Positions 1 through 9,149 of a stretch of 64,000 nucleotides of DNA are shown here, piece by piece. Below the pieces are notes generated by a model. It was not told where the DNA came from. It made no database searches and was given only the letters and a program-made list of their open reading frames with translations. The stretch comes from Scheffersomyces stipitis CBS 6054 (taxonomy: Eukaryota > Ascomycota > Pichiomycetes > Serinales > Debaryomycetaceae), in the NCBI RefSeq assembly GCF_000209165.1, contig NC_009048.1:186001-250000 (forward strand). The letters run 5' to 3'. The first letter of the stretch is position 1; the number at the start of each line of letters is the position of its first letter. The position numbers and the translations under genes are program-made.

Positions 1-1
1 A

Positions 2-1081
2 GCAACGAATGGCGTTAAGGGATTTGCTACTGGTTTTGGAGGCCCACCTGCTTGCTGGTTAGTAGCCAATCATTTCAGACGTTTCTTGATTGGAGCTGAT
101 CCAAGAGATACTACTTTGTTATGGGATAAGATGTTTAGAGCTTCCATGTTTTACGGTAGAAAAGGTTTGACTGTGGCTGTCATCAGTGTCATAGATTTGG
201 CTATCTGGGACTTGTTGGGAAAGTTGAGAAACGAGCCCGTCTACAAGATGATTGGAGGTGCTACTAGAGAAAGATTGGACTTTTACTGTACTGGCTGTAG
301 ACCAGACATAGCTAAGGAAGTTGGTTTCTGGGGAGGTAAAGTTGCTTTACCTTATGGTCCAGCAGAGGGTCACGATGGTCTTAGAAGAAATGTCGAGTTT
401 TTGAGAAAGCATCGTAAGTCCGTAGGACCAGACTTCCCCATTATGGTAGATTGCTACATGTCTCTTAATGTATCGTATGTTATCGATTTGGTAAATGCTT
501 GCAAAGACTTGAACATCAACTGGTTTGAAGAGGTCTTGCATCCAGATGACTTTGACGGTTTCCAGAAGTTGAAGAGTGCCTGCCCGTGGATGAAATTCAC
601 AACTGGTGAACATGAGTACTCCAAGTATGGATTCAGAAAGTTGATCGAAGGTAGGAATGTAGACATCTTGCAACCTGATATCATGTGGGTCGGTGGTCTT
701 ACTGAAATCCTCAAGATCTCTCATCAAGCTGCTGCCTACGATATTCCAGTAGTTCCACATGCTTCTGGTCCATATTCGTACCATTTTGTAATCTCTCAAG
801 AAAATACTCCATTCCACGAATACTTGTCGAACTCTCCGGACTCGATGTCTGTGTTGCCAGTATTTGGGGAACTTTTCACCGATGAACCAGTTCCTACAGA
901 AGGTTATTTGCTGATTACGGAATTTGACAAACCTGGGTTTGGCTTGACTTTGAACCCAAAGATCGAGTTGATCAATGGCGACTGCTTATTATCGCCTAAT
1001 CCAGAAAGACCATTAAGTATTCAAAATGGAAATGGACATGCAAAGACCAATGGCAATGGAACCATCAAGAATGGCCATTAG
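2..1081 (+). CDS. LRA3: L-rhamnonate dehydratase, 5' end missing
   Basis: Dehydrates L-rhamnonate to L-2-keto-3-deoxyrhamnonate, the third step of the non-phosphorylated fungal L-rhamnose pathway. It is a cytosolic Mg-dependent enzyme of the enolase (MR/MLE) superfamily. The frame is open from base 2, so the start codon and capping domain lie outside the window; 359 residues are visible. Barrel motifs can be read in order: VDCYMS (first metal Asp, visible residue ~150), FEEVLHPDD (second acidic ligand, ~176), TGEHEYS (third, ~203) and PHASGPYSYHF with the probable catalytic His (~253). The C-terminus is an Asn/Gly/Lys-rich tail of about 20 residues after the folded domain, probably disordered. 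A CTG codon occurs in GYLLITEF and would be Ser in a CTG-clade yeast. It lies head-to-tail with RHA1, 420 bp downstream. The identification rests on the motifs plus the neighbouring pathway genes. Confidence 0.9.
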   Translation, partial: ATNGVKGFATGFGGPPACWLVANHFRRFLIGADPRDTTLLWDKMFRASMFYGRKGLTVAVISVIDLAIWDLLGKLRNEPVYKMIGGATRERLDFYCTGCRPDIAKEVGFWGGKVALPYGPAEGHDGLRRNVEFLRKHRKSVGPDFPIMVDCYMSLNVSYVIDLVNACKDLNINWFEEVLHPDDFDGFQKLKSACPWMKFTTGEHEYSKYGFRKLIEGRNVDILQPDIMWVGGLTEILKISHQAAAYDIPVVPHASGPYSYHFVISQENTPFHEYLSNSPDSMSVLPVFGELFTDEPVPTEGYLLITEFDKPGFGLTLNPKIELINGDCLLSPNPERPLSIQNGNGHAKTNGNGTIKNGH

Positions 1082-1501
1082 ATATTCTTATATTTGTGAA
1101 TCTATAGAATGACATACGCTATAACAGAAAGGTAACTTTCAACTCGTAAAAGGCTAATATGGGGCCTGTCACTAAATCTGCTATAGACAACTACTCATTT
1201 TCAGTTAATTATGATCTCAAGTGAGTGTATACTTCTTCATTAGTTTATGAACACCCCTGCTATTGGTATGGTCTAGTGCTTCGCAAACCATCTCCCGACC
1301 AGGTCTCATCTTTGTAGGATTCCTCGAAATAAATGTGTACCCCTCCCCCGCATTTTTTTCACCGGAGAATTAATACTCCGAGCAAGATCTGCAAGATCTG
1401 CCAGATACTCAGAAATGTATATTAATACCCTAGAAGTATCACATTTTGCCCCAATTTTGGCAGTATCAGTGAAAAAGATACTAACACTTTTACTTATCAT
1501 C
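1082..1501. promoter_or_regulatory. LRA3-RHA1 intergenic region with CGGAG-N8-CTCCG palindrome
   Basis: This 420 bp region holds the LRA3 3' end and the RHA1 promoter. The clearest element is an inverted repeat, CGGAG at 1363-1367 and CTCCG at 1376-1380, 122 bp upstream of the RHA1 ATG. Inverted CGG half-sites are the usual target form for Zn2Cys6 dimers, and such a factor (TRC1) is encoded 5.6 kb away. Linking the two is inference. A TACTAAC at 1479-1485 has no AG acceptor close downstream and is not taken as an intron. Confidence 0.45.
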
Positions 1502-2278
1502 ATGACTGGATTGTTGAATGGAAAGGTGGTTGCAATAACCGGAGGTGTCACTGGTATCGGACGGGCAATTGCCATAGAAATGGCAAGGAATGGTGCCAAA
1601 GTAGTAGTGAACCATTTACCATCTGAAGAGCAAGCTCAGTTGGCAAAAGAACTCAAAGAGGAAATCCTGGACGGTGAAAACAACGTGCTCACCATTCCAG
1701 GGGACATCTCGCTCCCTGAAACAGGCAGAAGGATAGTGGAGCTTGCAGTTGAAAAGTTTGGCGAAATCAATGTGTTCGTTTCCAATGCTGGTGTCTGTGG
1801 GTTCAGAGAGTTTCTTGAAATAACTCCCGAAACTTTGTTTCAGACGGTGAATATTAACTTGAATGGAGCCTTCTTCGCCATCCAAGCAGCTGCACAACAA
1901 ATGGTCAAGCAGGGCAAAGGAGGTAGCATTATTGGAATCAGCAGCATCTCTGCCTTGGTTGGAGGAGCACACCAAACCCATTACACACCAACTAAAGCTG
2001 GAATCTTGTCCTTAATGCAATCTACAGCATGTGCTCTAGGTAAGTATGGAATCAGATGCAATGCGATCCTCCCAGGGACAATCAGTACAGCCTTGAACGA
2101 AGAGGACTTGAAAGATCCAGAGAAGAGAAAGTACATGGAAGGGAGAATACCTCTAGGAAGAGTCGGTGACCCCAAGGATATTGCTGGACCTGCTATCTTC
2201 TTGGCAAGTGATATGTCTAACTACGTTAATGGAGCACAACTACTTGTTGATGGAGGATTGTTCGTCAATTTACAATAG
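1502..2278 (+). CDS. RHA1: L-rhamnose 1-dehydrogenase (short-chain dehydrogenase)
   Basis: Oxidises L-rhamnose to L-rhamnono-lactone with NAD(P)+, the first pathway step. The 258-residue product is a classical SDR. It has the cofactor motif TGGVTGIG at residues 13-20, SNAG in place of NNAG, the catalytic Ser in SSIS followed by the YTPTK active-site Tyr/Lys, and the C-terminal GAQLLVDGG segment. The frame is open upstream to an ATG at 1415, but the 29 extra residues are hydrophobic and unlike the family. The ATG at 1502 gives a standard SDR N-terminus and was chosen. The gene also goes by LRA1. It converges on LRA2 with only 9 bp between stop codons. An in-frame CTG (in EEILDGE) is predicted Ser. 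Confidence comes from the SDR motifs plus cluster context; substrate choice rests on context. Confidence 0.92.
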   Translation: MTGLLNGKVVAITGGVTGIGRAIAIEMARNGAKVVVNHLPSEEQAQLAKELKEEILDGENNVLTIPGDISLPETGRRIVELAVEKFGEINVFVSNAGVCGFREFLEITPETLFQTVNINLNGAFFAIQAAAQQMVKQGKGGSIIGISSISALVGGAHQTHYTPTKAGILSLMQSTACALGKYGIRCNAILPGTISTALNEEDLKDPEKRKYMEGRIPLGRVGDPKDIAGPAIFLASDMSNYVNGAQLLVDGGLFVNLQ

Positions 2279-2287
2279 ATAAATAGT

Positions 2288-3298
2288 TTAGATATTGTAC
2301 GCTTTAAATGCATTGGAATAATAGATTTTTCTTCTTGTATCTTCGTCCATACCAATAGAATCAAATAAAGTTTCACAAACTTGAAACCACTTTTCTGTTA
2401 AGTTTTGGCCCGCTGGAATAGCACAAACGGGCCAGTTACTAGCAAAAATTGTCCGTTCTGGGCCCCAGAGCTCATATACTACCTTAAACCACGGATATAC
2501 ATGTCTGGATGTTGATGTAACGTCCAATGCAACATCTTGCTCTACTTCAGAGAACCCCCCAGAGAGCTTCATATACGAATTGGGTGTGGTAATGTACATT
2601 TCAGTTACCAATCTTTTCCAAGAAAGGAAATCTGGATTGGAATCAATAGTCTCTGGATCAAAGTCCAAACATGGTTTGGTAAGATGGTTTATGATATACT
2701 TCAAATTCGGTACCTTTTTGAAAACTTCAAGAGTTTCTTTGAATTGCCAAAGCCCTCCACTCCTCATATCAATGCCCAAGTCAAATACATAGCCATTACT
2801 ATCTAACCATTGAAATGACGAAACAAAATGGGGATCAGATATCGTCAATGGTGGTTTATCCTGTATGAGGTATCTGAACCCCTTCACCAAGTGAAACTCG
2901 CTTGAGTTTCTTGTCTTCAAAGCTTTCACATATTCTTCCACTCCTGCAGATCCCAATGGCATGGGAGCAAAAGGTATCATAGCTTTGATTAGCCGTCTCT
3001 TAAAAGGTGTCAGGACTCCTTCTTCTGGCAACAATTTGCCATTTATATTTCTACAAATGTACAAGTATTCTTCAATTGGGTTTTCTAATCCTTTCAATCC
3101 TTGAGTAAGGTCAATTTTAGCATCACATTCAATCCAGACTACTCCTTCCACATCGAATTGTGTAGATTGTGAGTTTTCGATGTATTCGTCTAGACGACGA
3201 TTGCCATGAAGAGGATTTCCTTCGTCCCAATGTAAAAGTGGTATATTGGCTAGCGAATACAAATGGATATGAGAATCCAAGATTTTGTACTTAGACAT
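2288..3298 (-). CDS. LRA2: L-rhamnono-gamma-lactonase (amidohydrolase family)
   Basis: Hydrolyses L-rhamnono-1,4-lactone to L-rhamnonate, the second step. It has 336 residues. An amidohydrolase-2 type TIM barrel is indicated by the N-terminal HxH pair in ILDSHIHLYS, a conserved GVVWIECD strand, a second metal/active-site His in KYIINHLTKP, and the C-terminal catalytic-Asp region of this family around FASNWPV. The start is the first ATG. The upstream 190 bp holds a TATA-like stretch and a 10-mer shared with the LRA4 promoter. It runs tail-to-tail with RHA1 and head-to-tail with LRA4. Function is assigned from family plus cluster order; related amidohydrolases also hydrolyse other sugar lactones. 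Confidence 0.88.
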   Translation of the reverse strand: MSKYKILDSHIHLYSLANIPLLHWDEGNPLHGNRRLDEYIENSQSTQFDVEGVVWIECDAKIDLTQGLKGLENPIEEYLYICRNINGKLLPEEGVLTPFKRRLIKAMIPFAPMPLGSAGVEEYVKALKTRNSSEFHLVKGFRYLIQDKPPLTISDPHFVSSFQWLDSNGYVFDLGIDMRSGGLWQFKETLEVFKKVPNLKYIINHLTKPCLDFDPETIDSNPDFLSWKRLVTEMYITTPNSYMKLSGGFSEVEQDVALDVTSTSRHVYPWFKVVYELWGPERTIFASNWPVCAIPAGQNLTEKWFQVCETLFDSIGMDEDTRRKIYYSNAFKAYNI

Positions 3299-3368
3299 GA
3301 CTTGCTGAATAGGATTTGAAAAAGTTTTGTGAGATGGGGGAAAATCCGGGGTTTTTATACTTCAAGTA

Positions 3369-3378
3369 GGACTCTTAT
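3369..3378 (-). promoter_or_regulatory. Shared 10-mer ATAAGAGTCC in the LRA2 promoter
   Basis: Read on the gene strand the sequence is ATAAGAGTCC, 71 bp upstream of the LRA2 ATG and followed within 20 bp by an AT-rich TATA-like run. The same 10-mer occurs 69 bp upstream of LRA4. No protein is known to me to bind it. The regulatory role is inference from recurrence and equal spacing. Confidence 0.45.
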
Positions 3379-3490
3379 CGTACTGCAGCTGGCACACAGC
3401 AACTAAAAAGTTATATTATATAAAGGGATACAATATTGAATCGATATATGAAAATACTCTCAGACTAAGGATATACTTATAAACTGTAGC

Positions 3491-4423
3491 TTATAATGTA
3501 GACTCAACACTGACAATACCTAAGAGATAGTCATTGTACGACTTCCAATCCGCATCATTGACATCCTGTGTCAAAGGAGCTCTTCCAAGATAAGTCTCAC
3601 CAATTCCGGTTGCAAAATGGATGGCTTTCTTTATTCCAACGACACCAAATTTTACTACCAACTCTTCGGCTCTGCTAATAACCAATTGCAACTCTGCAGC
3701 TGCTCTTAGATCCCCTTTGTCGTAATTTTCAAGTAGCTTCACATATATCTTGGGGAAGGCTCCGCAGAGAGCATCTACCGTACCTTGAATTCCAACCACC
3801 AAGACTGGTAGGAGAATCTGGCCCAATCCAGTAAGCGTGATGAATTGGTTGGCTGCAATTTCCTGGTCTAAACCGATAATTGCATGATGTGAAACATCAC
3901 CATGAGAAATCTTTGCGCCGACAATATTGGGGTGGGCTGAGAGCTTCTTGATTGTTCTCGGGTCGATAGAGATATTGTTAGAAACTCCAGGATAGACGTA
4001 GATCAAAACTGGCAAACTTGCATTGTCAGCAACTTCTGTATACCAGTCGATAATACCCTGTTGTTTGATGGAAGCACCAAAATAACTACTGGGCAAAACA
4101 AGGGCATGCTGTGCTCCAGCATTTTTCAATTGCAAGATTTCTTCAATAGCATCCTCCACTGAATTTTGAGCTACTCCAGCCATAAGTGGGAAATCAGGCA
4201 ATTCCTCGTGAATAGTTGAGACAAGTTCAATTCTTTCTTTACGTGTCAAATGAGAGTTCTCACCAGTAGAACCTAATAAGACCAACCCGGTAATCCCATT
4301 TTGTTGTAAGAATTTAGCATGTTCAATCTGGCTGTCGTAGTCTATGGTATGCAAGTCTTTCTTGAAAAATGTAGGAACAGGAGTGTAGACTCCTCTCTTT
4401 GGAAGGGCAGCTGAAATTGTCAT
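3491..4423 (-). CDS. LRA4: L-2-keto-3-deoxyrhamnonate aldolase (DHDPS/NAL family)
   Basis: Cleaves L-2-keto-3-deoxyrhamnonate to pyruvate and L-lactaldehyde, the last step. The 310-residue class I aldolase belongs to the dihydrodipicolinate synthase / N-acetylneuraminate lyase family. It shows GSTGENSHLT (pyruvate-carboxylate binding, residues ~51-60), the YVYPG Tyr (~144) and the Schiff-base Lys in VGAKISHGD (Lys171). The frame extends 13 codons upstream without an ATG, so the ATG ending at 4423 is used. It sits head-to-tail behind LRA2 and has an unusually long upstream region of 2.5 kb. Known L-rhamnose-using yeasts carry LRA4 paralogues, but the position inside the cluster makes LRA4 itself the best call. 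Confidence 0.9.
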   Translation of the reverse strand: MTISAALPKRGVYTPVPTFFKKDLHTIDYDSQIEHAKFLQQNGITGLVLLGSTGENSHLTRKERIELVSTIHEELPDFPLMAGVAQNSVEDAIEEILQLKNAGAQHALVLPSSYFGASIKQQGIIDWYTEVADNASLPVLIYVYPGVSNNISIDPRTIKKLSAHPNIVGAKISHGDVSHHAIIGLDQEIAANQFITLTGLGQILLPVLVVGIQGTVDALCGAFPKIYVKLLENYDKGDLRAAAELQLVISRAEELVVKFGVVGIKKAIHFATGIGETYLGRAPLTQDVNDADWKSYNDYLLGIVSVESTL

Positions 4424-4491
4424 TTTGATAATGATACACCGAAAACAAGTTTTAAGAAGCAAGTCAGATGTCGTGGATCTTTATAAGTTTT

Positions 4492-4501
4492 GGACTCTTA
4501 T
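4492..4501 (-). promoter_or_regulatory. Shared 10-mer ATAAGAGTCC in the LRA4 promoter
   Basis: The 10-mer is identical to the LRA2 promoter element, lies 69 bp upstream of the LRA4 ATG and is also followed by a TATAAA-like run. Its placement is almost the same in both promoters, which suggests a common pathway-specific or core-promoter element. Confidence 0.45.
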
Positions 4502-4604
4502 ATCTTATTTATATCCTATTTTACGGACGTACCCAAAGTTTCAATTATGGACTTCGGTTAATCTTTCATGAAATATGGGGTAATTCGCAGTATAATTGGC
4601 CCGA

Positions 4605-4654
4605 GCGCATTTTGGTTGGGGAAGTATGAAGGGCCGAAAATCACCAAAATGCGC
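4605..4654. repeat. 12 bp perfect inverted repeat in the LRA4 promoter
   Basis: GCGCATTTTGGT at 4605-4616 is repeated in inverse orientation at 4643-4654 with 26 bp between. GGCCCGA directly precedes the left arm and GGGCCGA lies in the spacer. Position is about 180-230 bp upstream of LRA4. It could be a regulator binding site or a hairpin; no binding protein can be named from sequence alone. Confidence 0.5.
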
Positions 4655-6965
4655 CTTTAGAGTATGTACAGTAAGGAAATGAGCCGAACAAGTAGAAAGT
4701 GAACATAATCTAAGAGAGGACAAACCAAGACGATTCTGCTTAGAGAGTTGTGGAAAATATGTTTTTCACTTATTGACGTCTAGTTAAGAAAAAGTGCTGA
4801 CAATTGGCTGAAATATGGATAAAGCACTTGAGCTGGCAAGGATAACATACACTAGATATTGTTCAATTTTTTCCATTGAATACTCAAGAAAAATAAGAAA
4901 AGTAGTAAAGGACGTATTAAAATTCAAGGATGGTTATTGTTGATATTCTCCGACCATCGGTAGCTTTGTTTGTTAGTAGCATCTCAGTAGATATGAGTTT
5001 GGTGGCAGGTTCGAATTGTCATGCAAAACTTTGCAAGAAGTATACCAACCTTCACGAACTCATTAGGACAAAAAGAACTCATAATTGAAGTAGAGTTGAA
5101 AGTAGAAAAACTCATTGGTGAGCTTAACGTAATTTAGTTTTAAGGAAGGACACCATTTGACTACAAGCAGAGATAAGTTAGATTTGTAGATTAAAGTACT
5201 TTAGCTGCGATAATACTACATGTACACGAATTTATATGTTCGGGTAGATCTCTAGATACAAGTCCCCATTATAACTAGATAAGTATGAACTCTCAATTAC
5301 GATTCATCTAGTTGCAAATAGTTGCATATCCAAATTGCGCTTGCAATTTTTTTTTTGCGCGACATATTTGTCCGTCTGTGGAACCAATTTCGCAGCCATT
5401 TGCAGATGTTTGGCGCTAATCATATTTGCTAACTTCCCAACTGTTTTCAATCTTTTCTTCTACGTTTCTTCCACCAAGCTAAATAATCAGAATGGATATA
5501 GTGTCCATATTTAATAGTTTTTATATTCCATAGCATCCATAAACAGCAGCATCAGGCTACCACGACTTTGCATAGATTCCGATCAGTTTCCAATTCAAAT
5601 CCACTCCTATCATCCTAAAGCAGATTTACATTCAGATAGGAAACTATTCCTAAAATTGCCAAATGGAATCGAGACCGACCTAGGTAAGACTGGAAATCTT
5701 CCTTAATAATACCCTCAGAGCCCCCAAGCAAATCCATTCATTGTCAAGCCTATCCCCATACAGCAGTGTTCGCCGGCAAAGTCTCCCAAATTCATCTGAA
5801 AACTAAACTATTGTGGACAAAGAATCGTTTCACAATTAGCGCTTAGTGTCAGTGATGGTTATAACTAGTGGCGAGTCACTCTTGCAAGCAGTGCCCACAG
5901 ATTAATAAATTCAGAAGGAACTCTATCTTCCAGCGAAAGCTCAGAAGTAACTTGTAGTTCTTCTGGTGATAAACTGGTTTTGTGGATAGCCTCCTGTCTT
6001 TCACAGTTCTGTAAGCTTCCAATGAAACTTGGCCACTAATAACATCTGGAGGTAGCTGGATACTCATAGAGGAAGAGTATTTAGAATAGACAAGGCACGT
6101 CTATTCTTCTAATACTCATGAGGGATTGTCAGCCTTGGATGAGGATCTATGTTGGAAATGAGCTGTGGCTAGGACAGACCAAAGTTTGTTATTTGACATT
6201 AACTTCACGCTAGTGTACTAAGATTCTATTTGATTGTCGCAATCCGGTTTATATGTACTTGATGTTCGGGATCTGCTTTAGAGGTCTGATGCTGTATTGC
6301 TAATCTTCACCACTTATCAAGTTCTGGTTGTGATATGCATTGCCAACGCGAACTAATAACTGATTCAAGAGACATGAATAGCAAAGTCGTGGATTTGCGT
6401 GTAAGATTCCATACAGACTATAGTACTGTAGGGGGTATATAGTGGTTTTTGGGGCTCTGTCTTAATTAGGACGGACCTTACTTCTCTCCACTGCGGGAGA
6501 AGCGAAGGGAAATTCTAATATTAGGGCAGGGTGAATTTGGTGGGTCCCTACGGTCAGCCTATTGGCTGATTTTAGCCCATCCAGAATGACGGCGAAGCTT
6601 TGTTTGGTGGAAATGGGTGTTTTCATAATTTCCTTATCTAACAAATCACGAAGTTCGGTGACAAGGTAGCGCCATTTTATCTAAATTCTCTACAATTTAT
6701 CTACTTTTGATAGCATACGACATTCTAACAACTTCATTGTTTCATTAACACGAGGGCCAGTCTTTTGACCGTTTGGCAGTGTTTTAATTACAAAATGGTA
6801 GTTTGTTCAGTTGGTACCTAAGAATTCCAAACACGAAATGGGTGCGAAATGATTTATACTTAATGTCATAAAACTACAACGAACTGCTAGCAACTGTTAG
6901 CAGACCACTTGGTAGTACTTGGTTGGCATCCGTAGAAAACCAAATTCGTGAGAATAAAAGCAGGC

Positions 6966-9149
6966 CTACTGCAATGTTGGAGTATTGATCTCAGTAAACG
7001 GTAACTTGAACCATTCAAAAAAATTAGAGATATCAGCCTGGTTATTAGGGGACACCTTGCCCCCCTTTCTATTAGTAAACTTTTCAACCTTTTCAGAGAG
7101 AATCACATCCAAGTTGTAAGCATTGAGTCTCATATCCGAGATGATGCTTGCATCTTCTGAGCGGTACATTGACTCTTCACTACCGCCATGAGAGAAATGG
7201 TTTATGATATTCAAGTTCTCTTGAGATTCTGTTTCCAACTCACTTATCAAGAAGTTCAATATGTTAGCATACTTCGAAGCACTCTCCCAAGAGTCCCCCA
7301 TACGTGTCAATAGAGATATTAAGTATTGGACATCTGCAGGGATTTCCAAGTCACTATTGATAGCATTCACCAAAAGCAAACGTGCTGAAACCCAAAGAGA
7401 GAAGGCATAATAAGGACCAATCCGTTGGTGGAAAGCTGCATCATCCTCAAAGATTTGCGAAAGCTTCTTGGCAAAATTGACTACATGCTGGGCAGCATCC
7501 AAACACCTGGAACGAGCATCCTTGAACGATAGAGGCCCACTAGAAAGCTGAAGATAAGGATAACCCACACTAGAATTTAGCCTGACAATCGTAGTATAGT
7601 ATAACGAATGGAAGAGTATATCCTTGTACGAATTTATTTTATCATACGGTAGCTTTTCGTTATCCAATAAATCGTTAAACATACGTGGCAAAGTTGCTTT
7701 CCATACTTGGATTTCGTTATCCAACTCAGAAAACTTAATCTGCCAATTCAACATTTCCTTTATATTCGTAAGATCAAGCGGTTTCCTCATGAACATGTGA
7801 ATCTTTCCAAGAATATTCAAGATTTCAATGAGAAAACAATTTGAGTCATAGTGGTCATAGTTGACATTACTGACATATTTATTGAGTGTTCTTGTGGGCA
7901 AGCTCTTGAGTCTTTCATAGTCCTCATTCGTTTGTGCACTTTCAAACAACTCCCTTTTTAATGGTAGCGAACAGTCGATTTCAGAAGAGGGTATCTTCAA
8001 GGGAAACGAGCTTGAAGCACTGGAAAGAATATCAAGCTGAAAGATTTCCCAAAATAACAACTTTCTCTCTTCCACCACTTTTTGGCTTGCTACTGTTCTG
8101 GAAGTTACATTCTTGGATACACCAGAACGACTCGTGTATAGCTCAAGAATAGAAGTTTGAAGCCTGCCTCTAGATAAATTAAGATGGACAACTCCAGAGG
8201 CTATTAACGATATCACACTCCATGTCTTGGGGTTGTTGGAGTAGCTATAAAGGTCAAAAGCTAGTAAACTCATGGCTTGCAACTCCTCTACAGTGCCTAC
8301 CACAAAGCAAGAATTTAGCAACCTTGAGAAAATGGACTCGTGATACACCTTCTTTTGTCTATGGGTAATTAGTGATGTATCAGCAAATCGCAATGAACAT
8401 AATATGGCTCCTAAAAGTATTGATCTTGGGGCTGTTTCATACTCTTCAAGCAAAGTGTTGAATTTTGAATGCTCAACGACTGGAAATATTGGATGAATCT
8501 TTTCTTGAAAAATGTCTAACAAGATTGTTGCCTCGTGTATAGTAGGCAATTCACCATACAAGTACTTACCCTCTTGGTTCCCTGAAGCTGTACTAGTAGA
8601 CGAAATGATATTGTCAATGCTGTTCATATCTATTGTTTCTTTATTGGAAATACTACTGCTGGGGTTTACATTTGCAAAGCCATTATTGACAGTGCCATTA
8701 ACAATAACATTGTCATTTGCATTTACATTATTTGTAGCTTCACCAGTAGCAGATATTTTAGTGATGTTTGCATTGCCAATGTTGATAAGTTTGTCTTCTA
8801 TGCTTTCGAATCTAGAGGTGAACTCCTCGATTCTGTTCTTGAGACTTTCGATTTCTGTACTACTGGAGGTATGAAAGTTTTCTACAAACGATTCAAGACC
8901 GTTGATTCTGTCAAATACCTGCTGGCCGTATCCTGGCCTCAAGCCTGGCTTTCTGACTCTACTATAGACACATTCCTGGCTATGTCTCACACAGTAAGAG
9001 CAGATGGGCTTGACCTGGTCACATTTGACCTTCTTGGATTTGCAGAAATCGCAGGATTTGGAGAGTTTGGTGACATCCCCAGTTTCGATGAAGTTCAGTT
9101 TTCGAGTTTCTGTCGATTTCGAAATTGCGGGGTTCACCACTCGCGACAT
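6966..9149 (-). CDS. TRC1: Zn2Cys6 transcription factor of the rhamnose cluster
   Basis: Nuclear fungal-type transcription factor of 727 residues. The zinc binuclear cluster is complete: Cys33, 36, 43, 50, 53 and 60 with spacing C-x2-C-x6-C-x6-C-x2-C-x6-C. A basic linker and a short heptad-like dimerisation segment follow (~75-130), then an Asn/Ser/Val-rich low-complexity stretch, then the fungal-specific transcription factor domain from about residue 200 (IHPIFPVVEHSKFNTLL). In S. stipitis a factor called TRC1 lies next to the rhamnose genes and is induced on L-rhamnose. The match here is by position and type. Targets cannot be read from the sequence, but inverted CGG-type sites occur upstream of RHA1. 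The ATG at 9149 is the only plausible start. Confidence 0.82.
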   Translation of the reverse strand: MSRVVNPAISKSTETRKLNFIETGDVTKLSKSCDFCKSKKVKCDQVKPICSYCVRHSQECVYSRVRKPGLRPGYGQQVFDRINGLESFVENFHTSSSTEIESLKNRIEEFTSRFESIEDKLINIGNANITKISATGEATNNVNANDNVIVNGTVNNGFANVNPSSSISNKETIDMNSIDNIISSTSTASGNQEGKYLYGELPTIHEATILLDIFQEKIHPIFPVVEHSKFNTLLEEYETAPRSILLGAILCSLRFADTSLITHRQKKVYHESIFSRLLNSCFVVGTVEELQAMSLLAFDLYSYSNNPKTWSVISLIASGVVHLNLSRGRLQTSILELYTSRSGVSKNVTSRTVASQKVVEERKLLFWEIFQLDILSSASSSFPLKIPSSEIDCSLPLKRELFESAQTNEDYERLKSLPTRTLNKYVSNVNYDHYDSNCFLIEILNILGKIHMFMRKPLDLTNIKEMLNWQIKFSELDNEIQVWKATLPRMFNDLLDNEKLPYDKINSYKDILFHSLYYTTIVRLNSSVGYPYLQLSSGPLSFKDARSRCLDAAQHVVNFAKKLSQIFEDDAAFHQRIGPYYAFSLWVSARLLLVNAINSDLEIPADVQYLISLLTRMGDSWESASKYANILNFLISELETESQENLNIINHFSHGGSEESMYRSEDASIISDMRLNAYNLDVILSEKVEKFTNRKGGKVSPNNQADISNFFEWFKLPFTEINTPTLQ

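Larger units (their letters stand above)
4424..6965. promoter_or_regulatory. 2.5 kb gap between LRA4 and TRC1
   Basis: No convincing gene is visible. The LRA4-proximal part holds the ATAAGAGTCC element (4492-4501) and a perfect 12 bp inverted repeat (4605-4616 / 4643-4654). Further out are AT-rich sequence, a tRNA-like but unfoldable patch near 4960-5045, and two short minus-strand open stretches (5876-6067 and 6462 to about 6680) with protein-like composition but no recognised homology. These two might be remains of decayed genes. Confidence 0.5.

Noticed and set aside
1479..1501. TACTAAC upstream of the RHA1 ATG as an intron branch point
   Set aside because: No AG acceptor close downstream; the SDR N-terminus is complete from the ATG at 1502.
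4960..5045. tRNA-like patch with GGTTCGAATT and a 4 bp anticodon-like stem
   Set aside because: The acceptor stem does not pair, the T-stem relies on wobbles and no consistent D-arm was found.
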